Shown here: positions 17,400 to 26,869 of the stretch, one piece after another
How positions within the stretch are numbered: the first letter of the stretch is position 1
Layout: each line of letters begins with the position of its first letter
NCBI RefSeq assembly: GCF_947500065.1
Contig: NZ_CANMQT010000004.1
Location: 186,001-250,000 of the forward strand
From: an uncultured Aquimarina sp.
GTDB taxonomy: Bacteria; Bacteroidota; Bacteroidia; Flavobacteriales; Flavobacteriaceae
DNA: 64,000 nucleotides
Direction of reading: 5' to 3'
The notes under the pieces: model-generated
Told to the model about the DNA's origin: nothing
Databases searched by the model: none
Seen by the model: only the letters and a program-made list of their open reading frames with translations
Program-made: the position numbers and the translations under genes

Positions 17400-17747
17400 T
17401 TATCCCATTGGTGCTATCTCACGAACTTCTACACTACAATCATATTCGAAACTTGGGCAACCTTTTGCTATTTCCGTTGCTTCATCTAATGAATTCGCTT
17501 TGATAAGAAGATATCCACCTACCAATTCTTTACCTTCTGCGAATGGACGGTCTGTAACCTTATTTCCTCCTTCGGTCATGGTATTACCTTCATTCATTAA
17601 AGGTTGTCCACCTACCAATTTTTCTTCCTTTGCTAATCCACCCATCCATTGTTGCCAGTGTTCCATATGTTTTTGCATACCTTCTGGAGATACAGAATTA
17701 TATTTTTCTTGCCCTCCTCTTATCAACATCAAAAATTCTTTCATCAT
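17400..17747 (-). CDS. YCII-related DGPF-domain protein (second copy)
   Basis: A 115-residue dimeric alpha-beta barrel protein of the YCII/DGPF family. Visible features are the N-terminal strand EFLMLIRGGQEKYNS, the HMEHWQQWMGGL helix, the conserved VTDRPFAEGKELVGGYLLI block and EATEIAKGCP near the end. It is about half identical by eye to the next gene upstream, so the two arose by tandem duplication. The gene begins with two Met codons, either of which could start it. It sits between its paralog and the ECF42 sigma gene. The family is linked to ECF42 regulation, but the ligand is unknown. Confidence 0.92.
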   Translation of the reverse strand: MMKEFLMLIRGGQEKYNSVSPEGMQKHMEHWQQWMGGLAKEEKLVGGQPLMNEGNTMTEGGNKVTDRPFAEGKELVGGYLLIKANSLDEATEIAKGCPSFEYDCSVEVREIAPMG

Positions 17748-17772
17748 TTCTCTTTTTTAATTACACTTCCGA

Positions 17773-18120
17773 TTAAGCCTCATCTGGCCAAACTTCTCTA
17801 ACTTCTACAGAAGATTCCCATTGCAATCCAGGGCATCCTTTTGCCATTTCGGTTGCTTCTTCTAATGTTTCCGCCATTACGGTGATATAACCTCCTACTA
17901 ATTCTTTAGCTTCAGCAAAAGATCTGTCGGTAACCTTCTTGCCTCCAGGATGAATAGTTTTTACGGCTGGATAAAGACGTTCACCTCCAACATATTTTTC
18001 TTGTTCTGCCATTTGCCCAATCCATTGCATCCACTTTTCCATGTGCGCACCTTGTTCTTCTTCGGATTTAGCATCCCAAACGTCGTCTCCGCCTTTAAAA
18101 AGGAACATAAATTGTTTCAT
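17773..18120 (-). CDS. YCII-related DGPF-domain protein (first copy)
   Basis: A 115-residue YCII/DGPF protein, promoter-proximal member of the three-gene ECF42 operon. It shows KQFMFLFKGGDDVWD, the helix HMEKWMQWIGQM, VTDRSFAEAKELVGGYITV and EATEMAKGCPGLQ. Its length equals that of its neighbour, with a 25-base gap between them. Proteins of this kind are predicted small-molecule or enzyme-like sensors that accompany ECF42 sigma factors. No catalytic role is proven, so I infer only a regulatory or metabolic association. Confidence 0.92.
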   Translation of the reverse strand: MKQFMFLFKGGDDVWDAKSEEEQGAHMEKWMQWIGQMAEQEKYVGGERLYPAVKTIHPGGKKVTDRSFAEAKELVGGYITVMAETLEEATEMAKGCPGLQWESSVEVREVWPDEA

Positions 18121-18243
18121 AAATCTGTATATTTTATGGTTTATATAGTTCTATAACGAAGTGATTTTTGGTATTTGGACATCCTATTCGATTTTTTTCT
18201 CGACACACGTTCTCACCTAATAGTTCTTCTATAGTTAGAAGCC

Positions 18244-19476
18244 TTACTTCTTTTTCATCATCATCAGCGTAAACCCACCCAATAAAGCAATAATAACACC
18301 CATCACTGCCCACAACCAGATTTTGTTTTCAAAAAGTGGTGTAACGACCTTCACTCCTTTCTTCTCAATACCTTCTTCTGTTCCTAGTCCTATTGGTTTC
18401 AGTTTCTCTGGAACTATATTAGACATATATTGTAGATCATACGAAGGTTTACCAATTCTAGCATTTCCATAGGTCAGATAATAGGTCGCAGGTGTTGTAA
18501 ATCGTGTAATTAATTCATACGTATATCCTTTTATCTGAATAGTACTTATTGTAAGTGGTTCATTATCCTGATTATCAATAATCACTCTTAATTTGTCCGT
18601 AATCGTGCTATTACATCTAAATTCATTTTCCTCTATAGAATTTAGAATTCCCGAACTAAGATTCTGATAGGTATAGCGCCACTCTTTTTGTGTTTGTATA
18701 CTATCCCTAAGGTATTCTATACGTACCGATCGATAATAATCAAAATTGTTACTTGCTTCTATTTTTATATAACTAACCGGAACTGCCGTTTGTAAATCGA
18801 TATCGATTACCGTACTTCGGTTTTGTTTTTTCTCTTCAGTACGCATCGATTTAATTGCATGCATCTTATAATCACCTTCTGTTGTTTCCTGCATGGTGAT
18901 CTGAGCATTCTTTAACTCTGGTGCCGCAGTTCCTTTTATAAAAAGTCGATAATATTGATACTTAGAATCAGGCAGTTTCAAGCTTGTGAATGAATAGGCT
19001 GTCAATTCATTTTTGATCGAAAGGATCCGATATTCATCTATGATCGAATACCATTCTTTAAGATTTTGGCTGCCTTCTAGGTTAACTAACCTATCAAAAT
19101 TATCCTCTTTAAAAAATAGTCTAATCTGATTAATTGCCTGTTCTGATGGTATCTTAAATGTTACAAAAGATCCCTTGCTTGTCGTTGCTCTATTTATAAT
19201 TTCGAAATTAACCTGTTTACTAGATCTTTTCTTCTGGTTTTGTTTCAAAATATAAGGAGCTTCTACCGTATCGTTTTCTTTTGTAATTCCATAAATTCTA
19301 ATATCCGAAAGATCCTGTGATACGTTTTTAAACATTTCATCAGGCAACATAATGCGATGCCAGTTATCGGTAATACCTTTTAGTTCTCTCTTATACGCAT
19401 AGCTATCGATCTGCCCATATATAGTAGAACAGATGAATAAAAGTACACAACCCAGTATATTAATCTTTAACCTCAT
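18244..19476 (-). CDS. DUF3999 family exported protein, membrane anchored at the C-terminus
   Basis: A 410-residue protein with a signal peptide (MRLKINILGCVLLFICSTIYGQ) and a C-terminal membrane helix (WLWAVMGVIIALLGGFTLMM) followed by three lysines. The large middle part is beta-rich, with discoidin-like stretches (IRLFFKEDNFDRLVNLEGSQ, SYIKIEASNNFDYYRS). This is the DUF3999 layout. It overlaps the upstream DUF2339 gene by 17 bases. The two families are recurrent partners, so I infer a membrane complex. The biochemical role is unknown. Confidence 0.87.
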   Translation of the reverse strand: MRLKINILGCVLLFICSTIYGQIDSYAYKRELKGITDNWHRIMLPDEMFKNVSQDLSDIRIYGITKENDTVEAPYILKQNQKKRSSKQVNFEIINRATTSKGSFVTFKIPSEQAINQIRLFFKEDNFDRLVNLEGSQNLKEWYSIIDEYRILSIKNELTAYSFTSLKLPDSKYQYYRLFIKGTAAPELKNAQITMQETTEGDYKMHAIKSMRTEEKKQNRSTVIDIDLQTAVPVSYIKIEASNNFDYYRSVRIEYLRDSIQTQKEWRYTYQNLSSGILNSIEENEFRCNSTITDKLRVIIDNQDNEPLTISTIQIKGYTYELITRFTTPATYYLTYGNARIGKPSYDLQYMSNIVPEKLKPIGLGTEEGIEKKGVKVVTPLFENKIWLWAVMGVIIALLGGFTLMMMKKK

Positions 19477-21778
19477 CTGTAATAATATGTTTGTATTTAT
19501 TATATAAGAACGAAATAACTAATAATAACAGTCCTAAAGATACAAATACGATAGTTTTAGAAATCGTATTAAGATGTGATATATCATAGAGAAATAATTT
19601 TATTAATGTGACCCCAAAAAGTATAAATGCGATCAAACGTATATGTTTTATATTCTTCCAGAACCCTAAGACAATCAGTAATAATGCATATACTCCCCAA
19701 AGGATACTTAATCCTAATTTATCTGAAGATGCATAGCCGGCCATATCCAACCAATGAATTAACTCACTACTAATCATCCAAATGACAGCAATTTGTAATA
19801 CAATATCAAAAGCGATCTTAAATGTTCTTGTCAGAAACGCTTGCCTCACATATTGATAACAGGCTACCAATAATCCAATACTAAAAAACAATGAGATATA
19901 TCGGATCCCTATGTAATAAAAACCAGCTTCACCAGATTGGAGTGGCGTCGGATCTAGATAACTTTCTCGCAATTCACTGAGTATGTACAATCCGTTTGCC
20001 AAGAAAATAAGCAAGGCGAATAGATTAAGGAAGATATTGATATACCCAAAAACCATATTCTTGATTTTTTTGATGTTTACAAAAGATAAGATGGTTAGGA
20101 AAATCAACGTATAGTTAATCAACCAAATACCTCGAAATTCATCCCTACTATCCTCAAAGTCATTCCAATATTCTATGATTTCTAAGAAAAAAGTCATGTA
20201 CAAAACGAACAGAAACATAGCCGAAATCCACAAAGAAATTAAATTCCCCAAAGTCTTAAATTTTGGCCACGGAAACGGATGTTTTTCGCTGTGAGACACA
20301 TACAAAATATATCCAAACGAAACTGCACATAGTAACGACGTAAGTACAGAAATATTAAAAAACGGAGTCATTCCGGTTTCTGGTTCAAATGAAGCATACG
20401 TGTATTCTACATAATAAAACCACCAATCCTGAACCAAACTAAAAAAGGTCAATGCCATCACTGGATATGCCAGTTTTTCATAGATAGGTACTTTTTTGGT
20501 TCTCCCGATCCAAAATAACAAAGCGGCTTCTGCAGCCCACAAAAGTGTCACCCAATTACCATCTAATTGCACGGGAAATGCAATACTGATAAATACCAAT
20601 ACCATTCCTGATGTAAAATAAAACAGATTGCGATCCGCTAATTTTAATTTATAAATAAAGACACTCACCGCAAAATGTATAACTGCATTCGCCAAAGTAA
20701 ACAGGCCTAATAATTGTTCTCCTACTGGATGTTCTTGTAATATAGAGAATCCGATTCCATAAAAAACAAACGCATTAATCAGCTGAAGTATAACATCTCC
20801 TGTACCAAACTTCTCTTTTTTTCTGAGTTTATATACTAAGAATATAGAATAGAATGTAGCAAAAAATACCAATAAAAAGATAGATGCCAGTTCAAAATGA
20901 ATATCAATTTCATAATCTGAAGCATACCAACCAAAGTAAATCAACCAGGTAAGGAAAAAAGCAGCATAGTATAATGGCTTCCAATATCTCTGTAGTGCTA
21001 TGAATAGGATCCCAAAATTAATGATCGCCATATAACTAAATAATACCGCTACTTGTCCTGATCCTTCACTCAGCAAAAATGGAACCGCATACGCGCCCAC
21101 TAATCCTATATGGGCAATCACTTGTTTATTATATTGTATCGCTGCAAATACAGTAAAGACGGTAAATAACAACATCAATATAAATGCAAACAACTGCGGA
21201 AAAAGATCATATAAACTATACCCCATAAAGGTGATGAAATATAATATCGCTATCGCACCACTGACCAAGACTGCGCTAAAATTATGATACTTCTTCTTTA
21301 GTTTCATCCCAACTGCTATCAAACCAATACCCGTAAGATATCCTAGTATGATTCTTGTTAACGGGCTTATTAAGTCATTGTCGATAGAATATTTTGCTCC
21401 AATAGCTACACCAATTACCAAAATAATCACTCCAATTTTGCTTATCAGGTTTTCTCCTATGAATTTTTCTAAGTTAGATTTCCCTTTTGGTTTTGCAACT
21501 TTTTTGACTACGGGTCTAGCAATAGGCTGCACAGGTTGTTGTTTTACTACATGTTCTATAGGAGTAATAACTTCTTCAATAGTTTCCTTTACTGGTTCAG
21601 CAATAGGCAAGGTTATTTCCTCTTTTGTAATTGGAGTTTCTTTTTGCTGTTCAGAAGTTCTAAAGCTATTTATTTCCTGTTTTAAGTTTAATATCTCTCT
21701 GTAAAAACCTTCTTGTTTTTTGGAAAGTATATCCAACTTTTGAAGGAGTTCATTAATGTACTCTTGATTGTCAGCCAT
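19460..21778 (-). CDS. DUF2339 family polytopic membrane protein
   Basis: A 772-residue integral membrane protein. The first 50 residues form a coiled coil (LLQKLDILSKKQEGFYREIL), then comes a linker rich in Pro, Val and Glu (about 55-105), the conserved entry FIGENLISKIGVIILVIGVA, and roughly 20 hydrophobic segments to the C-terminus. This is the standard DUF2339 architecture. It has no catalytic residues that I recognise; transport or envelope-modification roles have been guessed for the family. The gene is followed, with a 17-base overlap, by DUF3999, indicating joint expression. Confidence 0.9.
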   Translation of the reverse strand: MADNQEYINELLQKLDILSKKQEGFYREILNLKQEINSFRTSEQQKETPITKEEITLPIAEPVKETIEEVITPIEHVVKQQPVQPIARPVVKKVAKPKGKSNLEKFIGENLISKIGVIILVIGVAIGAKYSIDNDLISPLTRIILGYLTGIGLIAVGMKLKKKYHNFSAVLVSGAIAILYFITFMGYSLYDLFPQLFAFILMLLFTVFTVFAAIQYNKQVIAHIGLVGAYAVPFLLSEGSGQVAVLFSYMAIINFGILFIALQRYWKPLYYAAFFLTWLIYFGWYASDYEIDIHFELASIFLLVFFATFYSIFLVYKLRKKEKFGTGDVILQLINAFVFYGIGFSILQEHPVGEQLLGLFTLANAVIHFAVSVFIYKLKLADRNLFYFTSGMVLVFISIAFPVQLDGNWVTLLWAAEAALLFWIGRTKKVPIYEKLAYPVMALTFFSLVQDWWFYYVEYTYASFEPETGMTPFFNISVLTSLLCAVSFGYILYVSHSEKHPFPWPKFKTLGNLISLWISAMFLFVLYMTFFLEIIEYWNDFEDSRDEFRGIWLINYTLIFLTILSFVNIKKIKNMVFGYINIFLNLFALLIFLANGLYILSELRESYLDPTPLQSGEAGFYYIGIRYISLFFSIGLLVACYQYVRQAFLTRTFKIAFDIVLQIAVIWMISSELIHWLDMAGYASSDKLGLSILWGVYALLLIVLGFWKNIKHIRLIAFILFGVTLIKLFLYDISHLNTISKTIVFVSLGLLLLVISFLYNKYKHIITDEVKD

Positions 21779-21992
21779 GTTAGTTTTAGTATAGAAATGA
21801 ATACATCATCGTACTATTCATTATAGAAATATAGGTAAAAAAAAGAGTATTGTTACTACTCTAAAATTTCTTCTATCTCGTTATACTCAAAAATATTATT
21901 AAAAAAAATCAATTAACCCCCTGAAAAAAGGGAATTATCACAATGGTTTATAGTGTTTAAGAATGCTAAAAAATATAGATCTATGGAAAAGT

Positions 21993-22754
21993 CTAAAATC
22001 CTGTTGTAAATAAATTTCTGGCACCTCTAATACCGCATTTTTGGTATTTATGATATGATTGTGCTGCTCTCTCATCTATCTGAGTTCCGGATTCTTTGAC
22101 TATCCATCCATCAATCGCTGCTTTTAGCGTATATGCTTCCGGCGCCATAAGATGTGTTGTCCACAATATCGGATTTGCCTTTGCTTTTTTAATCTCTGGA
22201 GAAAAATAGCTTTTGCTATAACAAGCTAGAATAATCACATCTCTTGTTTTTGTAACGGATTCTTTATAGGATACATTCACATCAAAATCCATCAAACCAT
22301 CATGTCCAATAAACGCCAATAAATCTGATCCTCCTCCGAAATCTAACATCTTATCTTTTTCTTTTATTTGTATTGGCATCTGACCATTTGATGATTTCAA
22401 AAAATCTTCTATACTGTTTTTAATCTTAGCTCCGTCATATGCCTCTGCTAACATATAGACATCTTTAGTCGCATGCTTAAATAAAAGTCTTTCTAGTATA
22501 TCCGGATTACTAGATGATACATTTCTTACCAGTTGCCAATCTCTGGTTTTAACTTTAAAAAAAGTCCTCACACCATAACCTGCTCCCCAATATAAATTAT
22601 TATTAGGATCCTGACCATTTCCAATCTTCTTTGGTACTGGAACAATGCCTTGATTTATATTATCACATAGTGCAACAAAAACGTGTATAGTCCTTGTTTG
22701 ACCATAAGATGCCTGAGAAAACAGTATCAGTATAAATATCGCTATAATTCTCAT
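21993..22754 (-). CDS. Exported protein with a caspase-like (clan CD) His/Cys pattern
   Basis: A 253-residue exported protein (signal MRIIAIFILILFSQASYGQ). It opens with HVFVALCDNINQGIVPVP and NLYWGAGYGVRTFF, a block I believe recurs in uncharacterised bacterial proteins. Two hydrophobic strands end in candidate catalytic residues: LLAFIGHDGLMDF (His near 147) and DVIILACYSKSYF (Cys near 177). A strand-His-Gly followed by strand-Ala-Cys is the arrangement of clan CD peptidases (caspases, gingipains, legumains), although here the motif is H-D-G, not H-G. It overlaps the YARHG gene by 4 bases. Peptidase activity is an inference; an inactive fold is possible. Confidence 0.62.
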   Translation of the reverse strand: MRIIAIFILILFSQASYGQTRTIHVFVALCDNINQGIVPVPKKIGNGQDPNNNLYWGAGYGVRTFFKVKTRDWQLVRNVSSSNPDILERLLFKHATKDVYMLAEAYDGAKIKNSIEDFLKSSNGQMPIQIKEKDKMLDFGGGSDLLAFIGHDGLMDFDVNVSYKESVTKTRDVIILACYSKSYFSPEIKKAKANPILWTTHLMAPEAYTLKAAIDGWIVKESGTQIDERAAQSYHKYQKCGIRGARNLFTTGF

Positions 22755-23515
22755 TCTCTCATACTTAAAATCAGTTCAACATTTTTTCTCTCTATCTCTG
22801 TTAGCTTATTAACTGCGTCGGTATTAGATGGAATATACCAAGTTTTTGACTCAAAATAATCTTGCCATTTCTTTTTAGTAAACATGTATCCATGTGAGGC
22901 AAAAATCTCATTTTTGATAATTGCCAATTCTTCTTCAGTTTTATGATCTAGCTCATCTCTCGTAAAAACTCTATAAGAGAATATATAGTTCTCTCTCTCT
23001 ACAGCTTTTAGGTCTGTATAAGGTTTAGAAAATGTGCCATCTTCTTTTATTGGCTGAAACTCGAGCCATACTTTTACGCCTATCTGCTTCCCGTCACCTA
23101 AACAATCCAATTTTTCTCTTGTTTCCTTAAAAACTAACAAATCATCTGAGGTAAAAACAGAAATTCTTGTATCGTCAAAAGAACAATCAGCTATCGTCCT
23201 CTCGTATGCTATACTTTCAATTCGCTCTCCAATGCTACTAAATGAAGTTATTGAAGATTGTTCACAACTACCACCTATGTTACATTCTAAAATAGTTGAT
23301 AGTATAACATAGGTATCTGTCTTAACGACTATTTTTCCTGTTAATAGTTTATTCGCTCTTTCTGTTGGCTGGAAATTAAAATACGTCTCCGCTAACGGTA
23401 ACGGAATTTCTTTTTTAGGAGTTTCAAACAAAGATAAAAGTTCATTGAATTTGTTTTCCTGGGCATAGATTTTAGTTGAAAGAAAAACAACTATGATTAA
23501 CACATATCTGATCAT
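22751..23515 (-). CDS. Exported YARHG-domain protein
   Basis: A 254-residue protein with a signal peptide (MIRYVLIIVVFLSTKIYAQ). The C-terminal 65 residues are a YARHG domain, read as LAIIKNEIFASHGYMFTKKK then WQDYF and WYIPSN; this domain is extracellular in many bacteria and is thought to bind cell-wall components. The middle contains cysteines in pairs (ECNIGGSCE, IADCSFDD, KLDCLGDG) that could form disulfides. Its stop overlaps the start of the caspase-like gene by 4 bases (ATGA type), so the two are coupled and may work together outside the cytoplasm. Confidence 0.82.
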   Translation of the reverse strand: MIRYVLIIVVFLSTKIYAQENKFNELLSLFETPKKEIPLPLAETYFNFQPTERANKLLTGKIVVKTDTYVILSTILECNIGGSCEQSSITSFSSIGERIESIAYERTIADCSFDDTRISVFTSDDLLVFKETREKLDCLGDGKQIGVKVWLEFQPIKEDGTFSKPYTDLKAVERENYIFSYRVFTRDELDHKTEEELAIIKNEIFASHGYMFTKKKWQDYFESKTWYIPSNTDAVNKLTEIERKNVELILSMRE

Positions 23516-23781
23516 AAATGATATTACTTTTTTTATTGATATAAGATAGGTTAGTCGTCAGAAAAAGGGAGGGTATAGTACAAATCTAAAGAAAGCCCAT
23601 CGAAAATTAACAAGCTTTATGATTTTTTTGAAATAATTTTAAATTGCTTTACCAATAATGAAATTTAAGTCACCTAAAAATATGCCTCTTTTAGGAAACA
23701 ATTTTTATATCCTTAGACCTTGTCCATTTTCATCATACCATCCGATGAATCAAAAGCAGAAAGGACATATTTCGCAATATA

Positions 23782-24687
23782 TCAGTGTTTCTCTCGATAT
23801 TGATTAATAATAGAAGCTTCAACCCAATAAATATCCTGATTACTCGTATAAAGAAAGTATTTCCCATCTTTGGTTACAAAAGGGCATAGTTCATGTCCTT
23901 TTGTGTTAATAGGAGCTCCCATATTCTTAGATTTAGTCCAGCTTCCATCTTCATTTTTAAAACTGATATACAGATCTCCTCTACCCAGTCCTTCTTTGCG
24001 TCTTGCACAAAAAATAACATAAGATTCATCTGGAGCTACAAATACATCTGCTTCATAGCTTTTGGTATTTATCCCATCACTCAATTTCTCTGGTTTCTGA
24101 AATTTACTATTTACTTTCTTTGAAGCATATATATCAAAATTATTATTTTCTGAATTACTATTTGAACTAAAGTACATAGTACCATTATCCGTAAATGACA
24201 TATAATATTCGTCACGATCAGAATTAATATTCGCTCCTGCATTTATAGGCTTAGACCATCCATAAGGTTTTTTCTCGGAATACCAGATATCATGGTCTTT
24301 TCCATTTCCTTTTCCATTAAGTGGCATATCTGATATATAATATAATCTATATTCATCTGGCGATAAAAATGGATCATTAAAACCGTATTTTGAGTCCGAT
24401 ACAATTACTTTTGGTGCAGTCCAAGAATCCTTTTCTAATCTAGTATATCTAATCTCTGATTTGCCATTTATATCTACTCCGTAAAAAAACTCTTTACCGT
24501 CTTTAGAGAAGACAGAACCAAACTCTGATTCTGAAGGTTTAGAAATTATATTAGGAGCAAAAACTTCTGGTTGTAATCCTGGAGGTTTTTGATTTAAATA
24601 TAAAAGAGATTTTTCGTTATTTTGGGCATATCCCAATATAGGCAGTATAGCAAAGAAAAAGAGTGTCTTTATTATTTTGAATTTCAT
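23782..24687 (-). CDS. Exported PD40 (WD40-like) beta-propeller protein
   Basis: A 301-residue protein with a signal peptide (MKFKIIKTLFFFAILPILGYAQ). It consists of repeats of the PD40/TolB-propeller type: GSVFSKDGKEFFYGVDINGK, FNDPFLSPDEYRLYYISDMP, DEYYMSFTDNGTMYFSSNSN, EADVFVAPDESYVIFCARRK and HELCPFVTKDGKYFLYTSNQ. Each carries a central D/P-x-G or D-E turn followed by aromatic residues. About five to six blades are present. Such propellers bind proteins or carbohydrates; no active site is evident. Single gene with gaps on both sides. Confidence 0.82.
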   Translation of the reverse strand: MKFKIIKTLFFFAILPILGYAQNNEKSLLYLNQKPPGLQPEVFAPNIISKPSESEFGSVFSKDGKEFFYGVDINGKSEIRYTRLEKDSWTAPKVIVSDSKYGFNDPFLSPDEYRLYYISDMPLNGKGNGKDHDIWYSEKKPYGWSKPINAGANINSDRDEYYMSFTDNGTMYFSSNSNSENNNFDIYASKKVNSKFQKPEKLSDGINTKSYEADVFVAPDESYVIFCARRKEGLGRGDLYISFKNEDGSWTKSKNMGAPINTKGHELCPFVTKDGKYFLYTSNQDIYWVEASIINQYREKH

Positions 24688-24811
24688 TATTTTTTAAATT
24701 TTGACAGTTCCTAAAAATGTTATTAATAATACTTCTCAACTCCCCGAAACAAAATGCTTCTTCCGCAGAGTTATTATAAAAATTCGAAACTTTTCTAAAG
24801 ATTCCTAAGAT

Positions 24812-25291
24812 TTACATTTCAATCAAAAAGCGTTCTATTTGCCTCCTATGTCTCAAAACATGTACAATGGCATGCTCCATTAACTGTTCGATATCATATA
24901 GTTGTCCCCATCGTGTTAGCATCTTTTTTTCATTATCGTATTCTTCTATTTTTAAATCTGAATACTCTTCAAATAGCTGTTCATTATACGTAAACATTGC
25001 ATTTAATGCTTTTTTATATTCTTCTACTGAATTAAGTAGCTTTGCATCTATATAATCAATTTCTTCTCCCAAGGATTTTCTTACCTGAATAGCATATCCA
25101 TATCCAGCTCTTATCACATGTGATAAAATTGTTTGGATAGATCTACAATCAGGATCCCTGGTTTTATGATCAATAATTATTGTTAACTGCTGATTTGTAA
25201 CACTAGTAATTGTTTCTTTCAACTCTAAAATTGTTTTTTCGTATTCATCCAACAAAGCGCCAACGGCCCCATTATTCCGGAATTTCTTCAT
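24812..25291 (-). CDS. DinB superfamily protein
   Basis: A 159-residue four-helix-bundle protein. Candidate metal-ligand histidines are seen in TILSHVIRAGYGYA (end of helix 2) and in MEHAIVHVLRHRRQIERFL near the C-terminus, which gives the H-x3-H pattern used by DinB/YfiT proteins. The N-terminus is short and lacks a signal. This is the second DinB-type gene of the window. The family is structurally uniform but functionally varied; bacillithiol or other thiol chemistry is possible. Confidence is in the fold only. Confidence 0.8.
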   Translation of the reverse strand: MKKFRNNGAVGALLDEYEKTILELKETITSVTNQQLTIIIDHKTRDPDCRSIQTILSHVIRAGYGYAIQVRKSLGEEIDYIDAKLLNSVEEYKKALNAMFTYNEQLFEEYSDLKIEEYDNEKKMLTRWGQLYDIEQLMEHAIVHVLRHRRQIERFLIEM

Positions 25292-25431
25292 GCATCTTTA
25301 TAAATTAAAACTGATGAGTATCTATTATATAATACCTACTAAAACTCATAGTGTTACATATCCCTTCATTCTTTATCTATAAAAAAAGAACATTAGAATA
25401 AATATGGCAGTATAAATTCAAATTGATATAC

Positions 25432-25848
25432 TTATTTTTTATCGTGTGGTTTTCTGTAGAAAATCTTACTAACAACCTTCCATTCGCCGTCAATTTTTAG
25501 CAAATTCATATAATCTATAAATGTAAAAGTAGCGTATTCTATTTCTAACCTAGCACTGGCTGCATGACCAGAAATATCAATGCTCGCAATACTGGTTTTT
25601 CTATCCTGTTTAGGCCCAGGTTTCATTACTTTCTTAAAAAAATCGATTGCATTGACCTCCTGATAACCATCATTAATATATTTCATTGTAGCCGTTTTAT
25701 GAAACGCTTTTTTAAGGGTTTCAAAATCATTGTTCGTACCTCCTTCTAAATAATAATTTACTGTTTGTTCTACCAGTTTACGGTCAGATTCTTGTGCTAC
25801 TGTGACAGTGATTGTAAGTAGTAAAAATAATGTTAGAAAATTTTTCAT
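25432..25848 (-). CDS. Exported NTF2-like protein (lumazine-binding-like, SnoaL-type fold)
   Basis: A 138-residue protein with a signal peptide (MKNFLTLFLLLTITVTVAQ). The mature part is an NTF2-like domain: LVEQTVNYYLEGGTNNDFET, LKKAFHKTATMKYIND, then strands ASARLEIEYATFTFIDYMNL and INGEWKVVSKIFYRK-like end (IDGEWKVVSKIFYRK). This matches the Lumazine_bd_2/SnoaL-like group common in flavobacteria. The pocket may bind a small ligand. No catalytic assignment is possible. Single gene, 64 bases downstream of the DUF6503 lipoprotein gene and perhaps cotranscribed with it. Confidence 0.85.
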   Translation of the reverse strand: MKNFLTLFLLLTITVTVAQESDRKLVEQTVNYYLEGGTNNDFETLKKAFHKTATMKYINDGYQEVNAIDFFKKVMKPGPKQDRKTSIASIDISGHAASARLEIEYATFTFIDYMNLLKIDGEWKVVSKIFYRKPHDKK

Positions 25849-25912
25849 GATTGATGATTTTAAATGTATAATTTATTTAACTAGATTATTATTTTAATTG
25901 GGTTTTACTGAG

Positions 25913-26668
25913 TTATTTTGAAATACTTTTGATAATTATATCTGATCCTGAATAGCTATCATCATGATATTCATGCCAATGTCTAATTCTTGGTATAATA
26001 ACTCCTTTATAATTAAAATCTTTTTCAAAATATAATCGCTCTCCTTTTTTAGGTTCATTCGGAAATACAATCTCTAACCCTACTAATTTGTAATCTGAAG
26101 TTCTTATATATATCTTCCAAAATTCAGAAAACACCGCTTCCTTTAATTCTAATTGAATGCTATAACTTTTTTCATTCTTAAAATTAACAACTGTGGTAGC
26201 ATCAATACTTTTTATGGTTTGATCATTCAGTGTCATCGGTAAACCATACATTATTTGATAAAATTTCTGATATATACTGCTTCTTTCTGGTTGTAATCGA
26301 TATTTAGCCACCAATACAGAATCTATAGCTTCAGAATTATTTAATAACACCTTGGTAAGTCCATTCTCTTCTACAATATGGGTAGACACATATTGATCTC
26401 TATTCCGCTGAAGTTCAAATGAACCAGTAATGTTATTCATTTTTATAATAGAATATCGAACTGGATTTGCTATCCTGGGTTCTTGGATATAAACGTCAAA
26501 ACTTATTTCTCCCCACAAATTCGAAGGATCATGATATTTTTTACTTTTTTGTAAAATTTCTCTCCCGTTTAACTCTTCTACAGGTACAGAACATCTACTT
26601 AAAAAGAACAGTGATCCTAAAAAAATACTTTGAAAAAATATGTTCTTTATTGTTTTCCTAACTATCAT
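25913..26668 (-). CDS. DUF6503 family lipoprotein
   Basis: A 251-residue lipoprotein; the lipobox is LFFLSRC near residue 26. It starts the mature part with GREILQKSKKYHDPSNLWGE, the usual opening of DUF6503 proteins, and continues as an all-beta, half-barrel-like fold reminiscent of LolA/LolB (FDVYIQEPR, FELQRNRDQYV, YSIQLELKE, FWKIYIRTSDYKLVGLEIVF, ending in RHWHEYHDDSYSGSDII). These may carry lipids or lipoproteins, but the family is uncharacterised. It probably forms a transcription unit with the NTF2-like gene downstream. Confidence 0.82.
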   Translation of the reverse strand: MIVRKTIKNIFFQSIFLGSLFFLSRCSVPVEELNGREILQKSKKYHDPSNLWGEISFDVYIQEPRIANPVRYSIIKMNNITGSFELQRNRDQYVSTHIVEENGLTKVLLNNSEAIDSVLVAKYRLQPERSSIYQKFYQIMYGLPMTLNDQTIKSIDATTVVNFKNEKSYSIQLELKEAVFSEFWKIYIRTSDYKLVGLEIVFPNEPKKGERLYFEKDFNYKGVIIPRIRHWHEYHDDSYSGSDIIIKSISK

Positions 26669-26805
26669 TTTAAATGACTAGTAATTTATACACTACTAAT
26701 CTATAAAATCATTTTTGCAATCTATCCTAATAAACTCTTAATCAATTATAAAATTAAATTCATCAGATACTATATTTACAGTTTGTTTGTTCTAAAAAAT
26801 AAGCA

Positions 26806-26838
26806 CAAAAAAATAAGCATGTGGTTACATGCTTATTA
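26806..26838 (-). terminator. Intrinsic terminator of the micropeptide gene
   Basis: An 11-bp perfect stem AATAAGCATGT / ACATGCTTATT with a 4-base loop. The A run before it gives T7 on the minus strand. It lies about 32 bases past the stop of the small Cys-rich frame and serves no other minus-strand gene, since ferritin has its own hairpin upstream. Confidence 0.85.
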
Positions 26839-26869
26839 GGGGTTTATTCTATAATTCTAATTTGTTAAC

